DNA of 22,739 nt from NCBI GenBank assembly GCA_934462705.1, contig CAKSIH010000011.1, forward strand, positions 1 through 22,739. Direction: 5' to 3'. The notes below the pieces were generated by a model. That model made no database searches, was not told where the DNA came from, and saw only the letters and a program-made list of their open reading frames with translations. This DNA comes from an uncultured Eubacteriales bacterium (GTDB lineage: Bacteria; Bacillota; Clostridia; Oscillospirales; Acutalibacteraceae). This document shows positions 8,153-15,957 of this stretch, one piece after another (within the stretch, counting starts at the first letter, position 1; each line of letters starts with the position of its first letter). The position numbers were made by a program, and so were the translations under genes.

Positions 8153-9991
8153 GAAGCATATAAGTTCAAAATCGTCCAACCCCTTGATTTCATTTGAAAG
8201 GAAGCTAACCTGCTCTCCGCCTAAAAAGCTGTCAATGTCGCTTTCCTCTTTTACTTCAATTATTGAGGAAATGGCATCGCCGAGCAGTTCGGAATATTTC
8301 TTCATATTTCTTCCGTCACGGGTTTCTTTGTTAAACGGTCTGTACGCTTCGGGAATAGGCTCTGTTCTGCCCTTACAAATGTGTCTCATTATATCGAGCA
8401 TTTGCTTTGGTGAAAGGTGGTCACAAATCACATTTCCGTCGTCACCGATATAGACCATATAAAACGGGTGCAGACGATTTCGATTATCAATATTGACGCT
8501 GTCGGAACGATTCTTCAGCACATAGATAACCCCGGGCTGCGCATTCTCATTTGCCGAAACGACGGCATGCAAGCCAAACGGAGAGTTATCAATATCAGGA
8601 TGCGTTTTTATGTATTCAAGCAAATCCATTCTGAATTCATTGAGACCCAAATCAACTATTGATATTCCTGTTGTCATATCCTCCATATCAACGACTTCAT
8701 TTTTAAGCCGCATCAACTGTGTCTTTCTGTACTCAAGGTCAGTTTTTTCCTCTTCGCTGAGTATATTATCATCACCGGTCGCAGTCATATTGACGATTTT
8801 CATTCGGGTTTCAACTTTAGCTTTAAGATTGATATAATCATTAAGAGAAACATCCGGCCAGAAATTTACAAGCTGTATTTCTTTATTTTTGCTTCCGATA
8901 CGGTCAATTCTGCCGAAGCGCTGAATTATACGCACGGGATTCCAGTGAATATCATAATTGATAAGATAATCGCAGTCCTGCAAGTTCTGACCTTCGGAAA
9001 TACAGTCGGTTGCAATAAGTAAATCAATGTCAACCTTTGGCAAATTTTCGAACAAATCTCTGCCTTTTGAAATCGGAGAGAAGCAGGTCAGCACAGAATT
9101 AAGGTCCTTATTTTTGAGGGGCGCATTTGTTCTTCCTTCAACCGAACCGGTGACTAAAGCCGTGTTCAAACCATATTTTTGCTTTACATAGTCACAGATA
9201 TTGTCATAAAGATAGTAGGCAGTATCTGAGAATGCCGTAAAAATTATAATTTTCTTGTTGCCGTCATTTATCGGGTGAGATATCTTTTCATCAATAACGT
9301 GATAAAGCTCTTGCAATTTTGAATCATGCTCCGGAGTAATATCCTCAATCATAATTGTAAGCAAGTCGAGAACTTCCTTATCCCTTTCAAGGCTGGCTTT
9401 CCATGAAATATAGTCCATATCAGCCAAGTTAATTCTCATTTTCTTGCCAAATGAAAACAGCTCATCGTTGTTTCTGTCATCATCGTCAAACTCTTCAATA
9501 TTTGTAATATCAGTCAGTTCGAGTTCTTGAGAAACAGACTTGTTATAGTTTTCAATAGTGTTGATTGTACTCTCTATCAAGTCTTTAATCCTTGTAAGAG
9601 TGAGTTTGAATGAATACACCGAGCTCTCCATACGCTTCATCAGGTTTATGGCAGTCAATCTGCGGATTCCCTGTTCACGGTTCGCCTGTGTAAATCCGAC
9701 GTTAACCTTATTGTCGCCGTACATCTCAGCATACTTTTCTTTCTTACTTTCCTGAATAAAATGAGTCGGCGTATAAATTGAAAGCGTCAGGAGCATCAAC
9801 TGTTCAAATATTTCATTATAATTTATTGCAGTTCTTAGGTCGGTGAGCTTCGGACTGAGTGAAATCGGAGTACGCCTTTTCGGGAAAGTTCCTATATCAC
9901 TTGTATCGTAATACTTTTGTATATGCTTTCTCGAACGAGCTATCGTCACGCTGTCAAGAACTTCAAAGAAGTCAAAGTCAAGCATTTTCAA
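8129..9991 (-). pseudogene. SNF2/DEAD helicase, C-terminal half of an interrupted gene
   Basis: A 620-codon frame carrying the second RecA lobe and the family C-terminus: IIIFTAFSDTA at 248-258, motif V ATDCISEGQNLQ at 327-338, and motif VI QRFGRIDRIGS at 357-367. It opens with TTG-AAA-ATG and no Shine-Dalgarno. It lies in the same reading frame as the N-terminal half at 10031-11377, separated only by one TGA and 13 sense codons. The two are best read as one gene of about 1080 aa interrupted by a single nonsense codon. Separate translation of this half seems unlikely without reinitiation. The last codons and the TAA fall in the loop of an imperfect hairpin (8104-8152). The TSDIG and LDFDFFEVLDS segments match the PLD-SNF2 helicase family as I know it. 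Confidence 0.85.
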
Positions 9992-10030
9992 GAGGCGTTC
10001 GGTAGTTCTGTCCTTAAGCTCAAAATCGCT

Positions 10031-11377
10031 TCACATATTAAAAGCTCTCTGAGCATTGCGGAAGATTTCATCAAGCGAATGTGTAGTATTTAGTTTTTCA
10101 TCCACATAATCCGTATGGCCCTCATAAGCCAAAGCGAGCTGATTTTTCAAATCATTAAAACGATTATTAACGGGTGTTGCCGAAAGCATCAAAACCTTTG
10201 TTTTAACTCCGGCTCTGATAACTTTCTTCAGCAATTTTACATATCGATTTTCTTTATCGTTTTCATCAGGGTTTTCAACAATTTTACCACCGTTTCGGAA
10301 ATTGTGAGACTCATCAATAACAACCAAGTCATAGCTACCCCAATTAAGTCTGTCCAAATCCAATCCGTTGGAGCGTCCGGACGTTCTGTTAAGGTCAGTA
10401 TGATATAAAACATCATACCTCAATCGGTCAGATGCAATCGGGTTATTTATATAATTGTCCTTATATGTATTCCAATTATTTGCAAGTTTTTTCGGGCAAA
10501 GGACAAGTACAGTCTTGTTCCTATTTTCATAGTATTTAATTACAGCTAAAGCTGTAAAAGTTTTTCCGAGACCCACGCTGTCAGCAAGAATACAGCCATT
10601 GTATTTTTCAAGTTTGTTTATAATAGCAAGAGCTGCATCTCTCTGAAAATTATAAAGCATACTCCAGATTTTGCTATCCTTAAACCCGGTTGCTTCATTC
10701 GGTAAAACATCTTCCGATATATCCTCGAGGAACTCGTTAAAGATATTATACAGAGTTACAAAATATATAAAATCAGGTGCATTTTCGTTGTAAGCTGCGG
10801 TGATGTTTTCTATAACTTCATCCGTGACTTCTTGCAAGACTTTACCGTCATTCCATATATCATTAAAATCATTTAACAAAACTTTTGCGAGCGATTCATC
10901 TTTGACTATGCTTGTATTTATTACGTTTCCTTTTTCACAACCGAGTTCCACTGTTGTAAAATTATTTATAGGAGTATAACCGATTCCGTCAACAACAATT
11001 TGTCCCTGAATCGATTTATCACTTGTATTTGATTTAAATGTAACCTTATTATTAATCCATTCGGCACATTCCTTGGCAATAGCTTTCTGCGTAAGTTCAT
11101 TTCTGAGCTTTACCTCAAATTCAGTTCCATATAAGCTTCGTTCACGATTCAAGCGTGGGATATAAAATTCGCGCTTTTCTTTCTTGGCTTTTTCGGTCGT
11201 AAATGTGGGCGAAGTGAATATGAATCTTAATTCGTCAATGCCAAGAAGCTCTTGTTTAAGCTCCTGAAAAGCATAAATGGAGAAGCAAGCGGCAGCGATA
11301 GACAGCTTGCTTCCCCTTTTCAGTTCGTTTTTTAAATCATCCCTCAAAGTTTTTGTGGTATTGTTTATTATTTCCAT
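10031..11377 (-). CDS. PLD-like/SNF2 helicase, N-terminal half, ends at an in-frame TGA
   Basis: 448 aa from the ATG at 11377, which has AGGA about 11 nt upstream; the frame extends to 11491 but that part overlaps the promoter. Residues about 1-200 resemble the phospholipase-D-like module found at the front of these helicases (GSKLSIAAACFSIYAF, then LRFIFTSPTF). The first RecA lobe has Walker A SVGLGKT at 267-273, DESH at 355-358 and SATP at 399-402. Translation stops at TGA 10033-10031, straight after QRAFNM. The frame continues in register into the C-terminal half. As it stands the protein has only one of the two RecA lobes and should not be an active translocase. It is the first gene of the restriction operon, 79 nt or so after the predicted transcription start. 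Confidence 0.88.
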   Translation of the reverse strand: MEIINNTTKTLRDDLKNELKRGSKLSIAAACFSIYAFQELKQELLGIDELRFIFTSPTFTTEKAKKEKREFYIPRLNRERSLYGTEFEVKLRNELTQKAIAKECAEWINNKVTFKSNTSDKSIQGQIVVDGIGYTPINNFTTVELGCEKGNVINTSIVKDESLAKVLLNDFNDIWNDGKVLQEVTDEVIENITAAYNENAPDFIYFVTLYNIFNEFLEDISEDVLPNEATGFKDSKIWSMLYNFQRDAALAIINKLEKYNGCILADSVGLGKTFTALAVIKYYENRNKTVLVLCPKKLANNWNTYKDNYINNPIASDRLRYDVLYHTDLNRTSGRSNGLDLDRLNWGSYDLVVIDESHNFRNGGKIVENPDENDKENRYVKLLKKVIRAGVKTKVLMLSATPVNNRFNDLKNQLALAYEGHTDYVDEKLNTTHSLDEIFRNAQRAFNM

Positions 11378-11462
11378 AAATTTATTTTCCTGCTTCCGCT
11401 TTGAAATAATAGAAATTTTTCGGTAAAAGTACAAATCAAAGGCACATATATACTTAATTGAT

Positions 11463-11491
11463 ATTATATCAGAATATTGCTGTTTTTTCAA
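11463..11491 (-). promoter_or_regulatory. Sigma-A promoter of the restriction operon
   Basis: On the minus strand there is TTGAAA (plus-strand tttcaa, 11486-11491), a 17-nt spacer and a perfect TATAAT (plus-strand attata, 11463-11468). Spacing and -10 are ideal for the housekeeping sigma factor. It places the transcription start near 11456, about 79 nt before the helicase ATG at 11377. It also shows that the longer N-terminal extension of that frame is not coding. Confidence 0.7.
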
Positions 11492-11882
11492 CCAATATAT
11501 AACATTTTCGCCATTTTACTTTTTTGAAGACCGCTGCCAAACTTGTTTAATTCTCATTTAAACAGTGTAACAGGGTTTTACATTTTTATCAACACTAAAT
11601 TTTACAAAGCAGCATTTTTCAGTCCGTTTATGAGGACTGTAATTTTGCTTTTCAACATTTCAAACATTTTATTTTACAAAGCATCACCCGACCGTCAGAA
11701 TCTACTGATAGCCGGGTGTTTCAATTATAGCTTATTTATTTAAAGACATTGATTAAAGTTCCTACATAGAATCGAGCCTAACATCATATATAGGTCATTT
11801 TCGTGTAACCGCACTATACATATATAAGAACAGATTCTATATTCTCTTCAAACCATATTTAATTGTATCATAACTTGGCATA
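11492..11882. other. Intergenic region with hairpins and a 13-bp direct repeat
   Basis: No plausible gene is seen. The stretch holds a hairpin CAGTCC/GGACTG (11620-11625 and 11634-11639) and a two-part hairpin CACCCG-TCAG/CTGA-CGGGTG (11685-11718). A 13-bp direct repeat ATTTTACAAAGCA occurs at 11599-11611 and 11671-11683, one copy just before each hairpin. ATAGAATC (11766-11773) and GATTCTAT (11833-11840) form an outer inverted repeat. It separates the HEPN gene from the restriction operon. None of the hairpins has a convincing U-tract in the minus direction, so read-through from the HEPN gene is possible. Confidence 0.5.
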
Positions 11883-12566
11883 CTATTTTTCTTTAATTTT
11901 CATTATTTTCTCAATATCATTTTTTTCGATTTCGGTTACAACATAATCTGTGAAACCAAAACGGCCATCGCATTCAATAACTTTACAATATTGATTAATG
12001 CTTAGATTACACTTTTTACATAAATCTTCAATAAAGCCTCTAATTCCAGCATAATAACTCTCTATGTTTGACTTTGATACTAATTCACTTATTGGTTTTT
12101 TTGATATTATTCCATCTACGCTTTTATCAAGACTTTCTTTGACAATTTCATCATGAAACATCGTTCCTAAGAAGAAAAGATTTGTTTTATAGTGAACAAC
12201 ATCATTTCTGAATTGCAGCACTTCTTTAAGTGCTTGATAATAATTACTTCCTTTGATTAAGTTATAATCAATTTTATACTCATGACATATTAATTGAAGC
12301 TTCAAGCCATGGCTTGCTTTCAAAAATTCTTTACTCTTAAAATTAAGTTTGTTTGTAATAATTGAATTTAAAACTGATTCATACAACATAGCCATTAATA
12401 CAACCGATTGTGTTGCGTATTTCAAATTGTTAACAAACAAGCCATTGTCAACATCTTTTAAATCATCATAATTGTTACTTATAATATTAGAATTTAGTCT
12501 TGAGATGTTCTCCTCAATAAGTTCGCACAGCATAGGTTCAAAATTAAGCGTAAACTTAAATGCCAT
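11883..12566 (-). CDS. HEPN-like domain protein, putative RNase
   Basis: A 227-aa, largely helical protein. The segment LQFRNDVVHYKT contains R120-N-D-V-V-H125, the R-x4-H motif of HEPN domains, in which Asn or Asp after the Arg is typical. HEPN proteins with this motif are often metal-independent RNases in toxin-antitoxin and abortive-infection systems. Upstream helices (about 45-100) fit the usual HEPN four-helix arrangement, and a C-terminal region of unknown role follows. The ATG is preceded by AGGAGG seven nt upstream, so the start is secure. No MNT nucleotidyltransferase or other recognisable antitoxin gene is adjacent. The gene is transcribed toward the restriction operon. RNase activity is inferred from the motif only. 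Confidence 0.65.
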   Translation of the reverse strand: MAFKFTLNFEPMLCELIEENISRLNSNIISNNYDDLKDVDNGLFVNNLKYATQSVVLMAMLYESVLNSIITNKLNFKSKEFLKASHGLKLQLICHEYKIDYNLIKGSNYYQALKEVLQFRNDVVHYKTNLFFLGTMFHDEIVKESLDKSVDGIISKKPISELVSKSNIESYYAGIRGFIEDLCKKCNLSINQYCKVIECDGRFGFTDYVVTEIEKNDIEKIMKIKEK

Positions 12567-12763
12567 TATAATGCCTCCTTTTTCCTATATCATATTCATA
12601 TATTACAGACTTCTTGAATGTTTCAAATTCAATAGAAGCCTTTGTTTGCATTCTATTAGTTTGCCAAATTTAGCAATTTTATTATCTAATCTAAAGAGTC
12701 TTTCAAGTATTGAATCCGAGCTCTTGGATTTTGGTAATCATAAAGAATCTTGTCATCGGGATT

Positions 12764-13083
12764 TTATATCAGGTCTGAACCTTTCTTGCCTATCCAAACG
12801 TCAGGTACATGGATAAGTACTTCACGGGCAAAATGCGCATAAATATAATCCGATAAAAGAACATTTCCCCTTTTCCTTAGTTACGCATCCACAACAAGCT
12901 TGTTTATTGAGAACAACATTTCCATTTTCATTCTTCAATTGTCTTTCCACAACAACTTTGTTGTAACTAAAAACCCACGGAATCAAAAATCTTGATTTCG
13001 CCATAAATTCCGTTCATATCGCTATAAATTTTGTTTTCAAACTCATCGTAAACTTCAACAAAAAAATCTCGGTAATAATCGCA
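12764..13083 (-). pseudogene. Possible decayed gene remnant in shifting frames
   Basis: Read on the minus strand, protein-like text moves through three frames. First there is YDEFENKIYSDMNGIYGEIK ending at a TAG (13083-12967). Then a frame with NVVLNKQACCGCVTKEKGKC runs to 12822. Last is REVLIHVPDVWIGKKGSDLI ending at 12764. None has a convincing Shine-Dalgarno, and the joins would need frameshifts. I do not recognise the family. It may equally be chance open frames in AT-rich DNA. Confidence 0.25.
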
Positions 13084-13194
13084 TTACTCTTTATACCCAT
13101 TGGTTTTCTTCTCGTCTCGTAACTATACATTACTTAATATTATAATATAGAAAATATCAACCTGTCAACCATTCTTGTAAAAAACATATTCATT

Positions 13195-13216
13195 TAAGTC
13201 CTGATATTTGGACTTA
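13195..13216. repeat. Hairpin, TAAGTCC/GGACTTA
   Basis: Perfect 7-bp arms (13195-13201 and 13210-13216) flank an 8-nt loop. On the minus strand the T-run (13217-13228) lies before the hairpin, so it is not a classic terminator in that direction. It may be a back-up terminator or a processing site downstream of the HipA-like gene. Confidence 0.4.
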
Positions 13217-13280
13217 AAAAACATTTTTACAAAAAGAATATAAGTTCTTTTGGCATTTAGCCACGTAGTAACATTATTGC

Positions 13281-13308
13281 AAAACCCCTGCGGATTACTC
13301 TGCAGAGG
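13281..13308 (-). terminator. Rho-independent terminator after the HipA-like gene
   Basis: On the minus strand, CCTCTGC (13308-13302) pairs with GCAGGGG (13291-13285) around a 10-nt loop and is followed by TTTT. It lies 21 nt beyond the stop codon of the HipA-like gene at 13329. One pair is G-U and the T-tract is short, so strength is moderate. Confidence 0.6.
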
Positions 13309-13328
13309 CTGTAAGATTGGCTTAAATT

Positions 13329-14378
13329 TTAATCGATTTGATTATATTGTTTCCAAATCAAATCTTGTCTACTCCATATAATATCGGCTATGTCGCATTC
13401 GATTTTGATTGGCACTCGTTGAATACATTCTTCTATTTCCTGCTTGCTCAGCGGCTGAATATTCAACGACTTGAATATTTCTTTTGCCGTAATGTTGTTT
13501 TTAAGGAAATCAACGAACAATTCGATAAATGTATCGTTTTCGTTCGGAAGGCTGAGCGGCCCGTTTGATATCAGTGCGATATTATTATCGTAATTAGGAG
13601 ACAGAGAAATAATTTCACCCGTATCGGGGTTTCTTAGAAAGCCGTAGTTATCCGTGTGACGGTCCGTATTGCAACAAATCGTGTCGGTATAGATTAGCTT
13701 CAAATAATCGGCGGCAAGGCTCGGATTCATGCTATAAAGAAGATTAAAGTTATTTGAATAATCTTCGTCATCATCAATCAACGAGGACATCGGCTCGTGA
13801 TTATACTTACCGCTCTCCGTGAAATCCTTTGTACTTATATAGCCGCCGTCCATTTCGTATTCTGCTGTCGGAAATCCCATTTTCTTACTGAATTCACAAA
13901 TAAACAGTTCTGAAAAATATGCGTTATTACTCCCAGCCTTGTACATCCACCATTCGTTATTTATCAGTCTCCAGCATTTTTCAAAGCTGCCGGTGTTTGT
14001 GAGCTCAGGCGTTCTTGAAGGCGTTTGATTAAATGCATTTAAATCTCCGCGCAGGGCTAAAGTGTCGTAATTGTTCGATTTAAACTTAACATCATCGTAT
14101 GTCAAATCCGAATGTGAGTCTTTTACCCAATAGGTATCCGTTATTTTTGCAGCATTGAATTTAAGAGCGGTCGAGACGTCATCCCTTTTCGTCAGCCGCA
14201 GGGCTTTTTTTAATAGCCTTGAATTTGTACGGCGTGCATCTATCGCTCTTTTGCCTAGCCACTCATCCAATTTATCATGTGTTTTAAAATACAAAGGAAG
14301 TAATGCTTCGTTTTCTACCTGCATAGCATTATTCTCAAACTTTGCCACAAGAATATCCTTGCTCATCAGATACAGCAT
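13329..14378 (-). CDS. HipA-like serine/threonine kinase
   Basis: A 349-aa protein with the HipA C-terminal kinase core. K147 in WWMYKAG is the likely ATP-anchoring lysine. The catalytic loop is CCNTDRHTDNYGF with D239 and N244, and the metal-binding aspartate is D264 in SPNYDN. HipA-type kinases phosphorylate translation factors or tRNA synthetases and act as persistence toxins, normally held by a HipB DNA-binding antitoxin. No HipB-like gene adjoins it here; the upstream neighbour is a recombinase gene 77 nt away in the same direction. The first ATG has AAAGGAAG upstream. A second in-frame Met at residue 5 is possible. The substrate is unknown. Confidence 0.8.
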   Translation of the reverse strand: MLYLMSKDILVAKFENNAMQVENEALLPLYFKTHDKLDEWLGKRAIDARRTNSRLLKKALRLTKRDDVSTALKFNAAKITDTYWVKDSHSDLTYDDVKFKSNNYDTLALRGDLNAFNQTPSRTPELTNTGSFEKCWRLINNEWWMYKAGSNNAYFSELFICEFSKKMGFPTAEYEMDGGYISTKDFTESGKYNHEPMSSLIDDDEDYSNNFNLLYSMNPSLAADYLKLIYTDTICCNTDRHTDNYGFLRNPDTGEIISLSPNYDNNIALISNGPLSLPNENDTFIELFVDFLKNNITAKEIFKSLNIQPLSKQEIEECIQRVPIKIECDIADIIWSRQDLIWKQYNQID

Positions 14379-14455
14379 AACACCACTTCCTTTAATAAAA
14401 TCTTCTTTAAAATATTATATCATCATTTTCAACCGGTCACAACCCATATTTCGTT

Positions 14456-15346
14456 CTACCTTAAATAATGTTCGCCGACAACGCAGATACGGTTATGGCC
14501 GAGGGCGTGTGAGGCTTCGAACATTGCTCGTTTGTCATATCTTTTTCCGGCATTTTCTCCTCGGCATACATATACCTCGCTCTGATATCTTTTCCCGGTG
14601 CCTTTATTGATTCTGTCATACGGAATTTTGTTTAGCGGCCGTGCGTATTGGTTATATACCGACGTTGCATAGTCCGCACGATAGCTATGTATATCTGCTC
14701 CGGTCGGGACCTTTTTAAAGACCTTTTCGTTGCCGGCGGCATCCATCATCGCTTTAATTTTATCTACATTGCCGACTATCGGAGCCAGTCTCGGTCGACC
14801 ACCTTTGGCTCCGACCGTTACGGCTATGCACAGTCTGCCTCGCTCGTCTGTTGCAAGCATATTGCCACGCAAAGCCGTTATCTCCGCTCGGCGTAATCCT
14901 GTGCTACGGCAAAACTCGACAAAATCAGCGTTTCGCAGCTCCGAGAAATGCTTGTCGCTCTTTTTCACGCCTCTTGAGCGTGTAATGTTCTTCATCAATC
15001 TCGAAGGCGTTTCAATTTCAAACTCTGATGCTTTAACTCCGTAGAGCTTTGCCAAAGCCGATATGTCCAGCTTGAGCGTATAAGCGGACAGATGCCGACG
15101 GCTGTCTATCCACTCTGAAATATACGGGCGGCACTGTTCAAGAGTCTTGCAACCGTGCTCTTGCCTACAATGTTTGACAAAATAGTTTGCCTCCTTGATA
15201 TAGGTCTTGAGCGTGCTATAGCTGTAGATGTAATTGTCGCTTATTCCGTCGTGCTTGTCTTTGTGCTTACTGTATCCTATTCTTAGTTTGCTTTCGAACA
15301 CTTCCTGCACTTGACGAGTAAGTGACCTTTTATTTTTATGTCCCAT
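14456..15346 (-). CDS. Tyrosine recombinase/integrase (first)
   Basis: 296 aa from the ATG at 15346, chosen because AAGGGGG lies eight nt upstream; the frame is open to 15421 but without a ribosome site. Residues about 20-125 form the core-binding region. The catalytic domain has R152 in TGLRRAEI, a candidate K181, H220-S-Y-R223, H284 in ALGHNR and the nucleophile Y294 in GEHYLR, only two residues from the C-terminus. The set is complete, so the enzyme could be active. The H...Y spacing and the C-terminal Tyr fit phage-type integrases. It faces away from the plus-strand module and has a second integrase 4.3 kb away. No attachment site could be identified. Confidence 0.88.
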   Translation of the reverse strand: MGHKNKRSLTRQVQEVFESKLRIGYSKHKDKHDGISDNYIYSYSTLKTYIKEANYFVKHCRQEHGCKTLEQCRPYISEWIDSRRHLSAYTLKLDISALAKLYGVKASEFEIETPSRLMKNITRSRGVKKSDKHFSELRNADFVEFCRSTGLRRAEITALRGNMLATDERGRLCIAVTVGAKGGRPRLAPIVGNVDKIKAMMDAAGNEKVFKKVPTGADIHSYRADYATSVYNQYARPLNKIPYDRINKGTGKRYQSEVYVCRGENAGKRYDKRAMFEASHALGHNRICVVGEHYLR

Positions 15347-15394
15347 TTTTATCCCCCTTTTAATATTATTTGTTAAGGAAAAACATACCCACAT

Positions 15395-15827
15395 TTGTTT
15401 CGCCGTTTTTTCGGCACGCACTTATGGTTGTGCGCTTGTCTCATACTCCCAACATATCCGTTTACTCCGACAAAAATCGGCGTAACCGTATATGCGAGAC
15501 CTTCCGTTGTGCTTTGTGGAGTCCAAGTAATCTCTCTTTTTGGCTCCACAAATTTTCCGTTGTGCTGCACACATTCTGCTACGACCTGAGACTGTGCCGT
15601 AATGCAGATGTGCGCCTGCTGCCTTTGACAGACAGCTAATACTGCCGTGTGCAGTATGTGGCAAAGCACAGCGTCAACTGTACCGTGGAAAGGGGCAAGC
15701 CACGCCACCCGTAAAACATCCTTTAACTCTTGTTGTCATGCTTTACATGTAGATTATGTCAGAAAAGTGTTTCGTGAACAAACGAATTTAAGCCGTCTCG
15801 TTAATGTGAGGCGGCCTTTTATTTTTT
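15395..15827 (+). ncRNA. Candidate structured non-coding RNA ending in a terminator
   Basis: There is no credible gene in this GC-richer stretch; the short frames on both strands lack ribosome sites. It carries strong hairpins. The first has arms at 15513-15526 and 15539-15552 (13 pairs with one bulge). The second is ATACTGC/GCAGTAT at 15639-15645 and 15651-15657. A third, GTGG...CCAC, lies near 15693-15713. A 12-bp direct repeat TTCCGTTGTGCT occurs at 15502-15513 and 15555-15566. It ends in a plus-strand rho-independent terminator (15792-15827) with no upstream plus-strand gene to terminate. No promoter was found, so start and strand are inferred from the terminator. It may instead be a recombination-site region of the adjacent integrase. 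Confidence 0.35.
15792..15827 (+). terminator. Rho-independent terminator
   Basis: GCCGTCTC (15792-15799) pairs with GAGGCGGC (15808-15815) over an 8-nt loop, with one G-U pair, and is followed by CTTTTATTTTTT. No protein gene precedes it on the plus strand, which is why the upstream stretch is proposed as an RNA gene. Confidence 0.75.
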
Positions 15828-15831
15828 GAGA

Positions 15832-15957
15832 TTCAAATTCGAGTTATATGACATATTATACATGATAACTTAGGAACAAGGAGTTGAACATTATGGTTTA
15901 GTTTTTACGGCAAAGTTTAAAAAAGAATAACAAAATTTTAGAAAGAAGGATTAATTT
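15832..15957 (+). promoter_or_regulatory. Leader of the OB/HD operon with a two-codon mini-ORF
   Basis: A weak promoter is possible: TTCAAA (15832-15837), a 16-nt spacer and TATTAT (15854-15859). Downstream, AAGGAG (15878-15883) lies nine nt ahead of ATG-GTT-TAG at 15893-15901, an ideal ribosome site feeding a frame of only two sense codons. The real first gene starts 56 nt further on, behind GAAAGAAGGATTAATTT. The arrangement recurs before the excisionase gene. Confidence 0.45.

Larger units (their letters stand above)
12567..13328. other. Long intergenic stretch, mostly non-coding, with decayed coding traces
   Basis: About 760 bp with no intact gene I can support. It contains an imperfect inverted repeat just upstream of the HEPN gene (TTCTTGAAT at 12611-12619 and ATTCAATAGAA at 12627-12637), the coding remnant listed separately at 12764-13083, and two related palindromic motifs, AACAAGCTTGTT near 12894-12905 and ACAACAACTTTGTTGT near 12950-12965. 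It also has a hairpin TAAGTCC/GGACTTA at 13195-13216 and the terminator of the HipA-like gene at 13281-13308. Confidence 0.45.

Noticed and set aside
10031..10033. TGA as selenocysteine or as Trp under an altered genetic code
   Set aside because: No SECIS-like hairpin is visible just after the TGA, and several genes of the same operon use TGA as their normal stop codon.
15373..15708. 111-codon minus-strand frame and overlapping plus-strand frames at 15395-15639 as genes
   Set aside because: Open frames exist on both strands at once, none has a ribosome site, and the composition (Cys, His, Trp rich) is unlike neighbouring proteins; RNA structure explains the region better.
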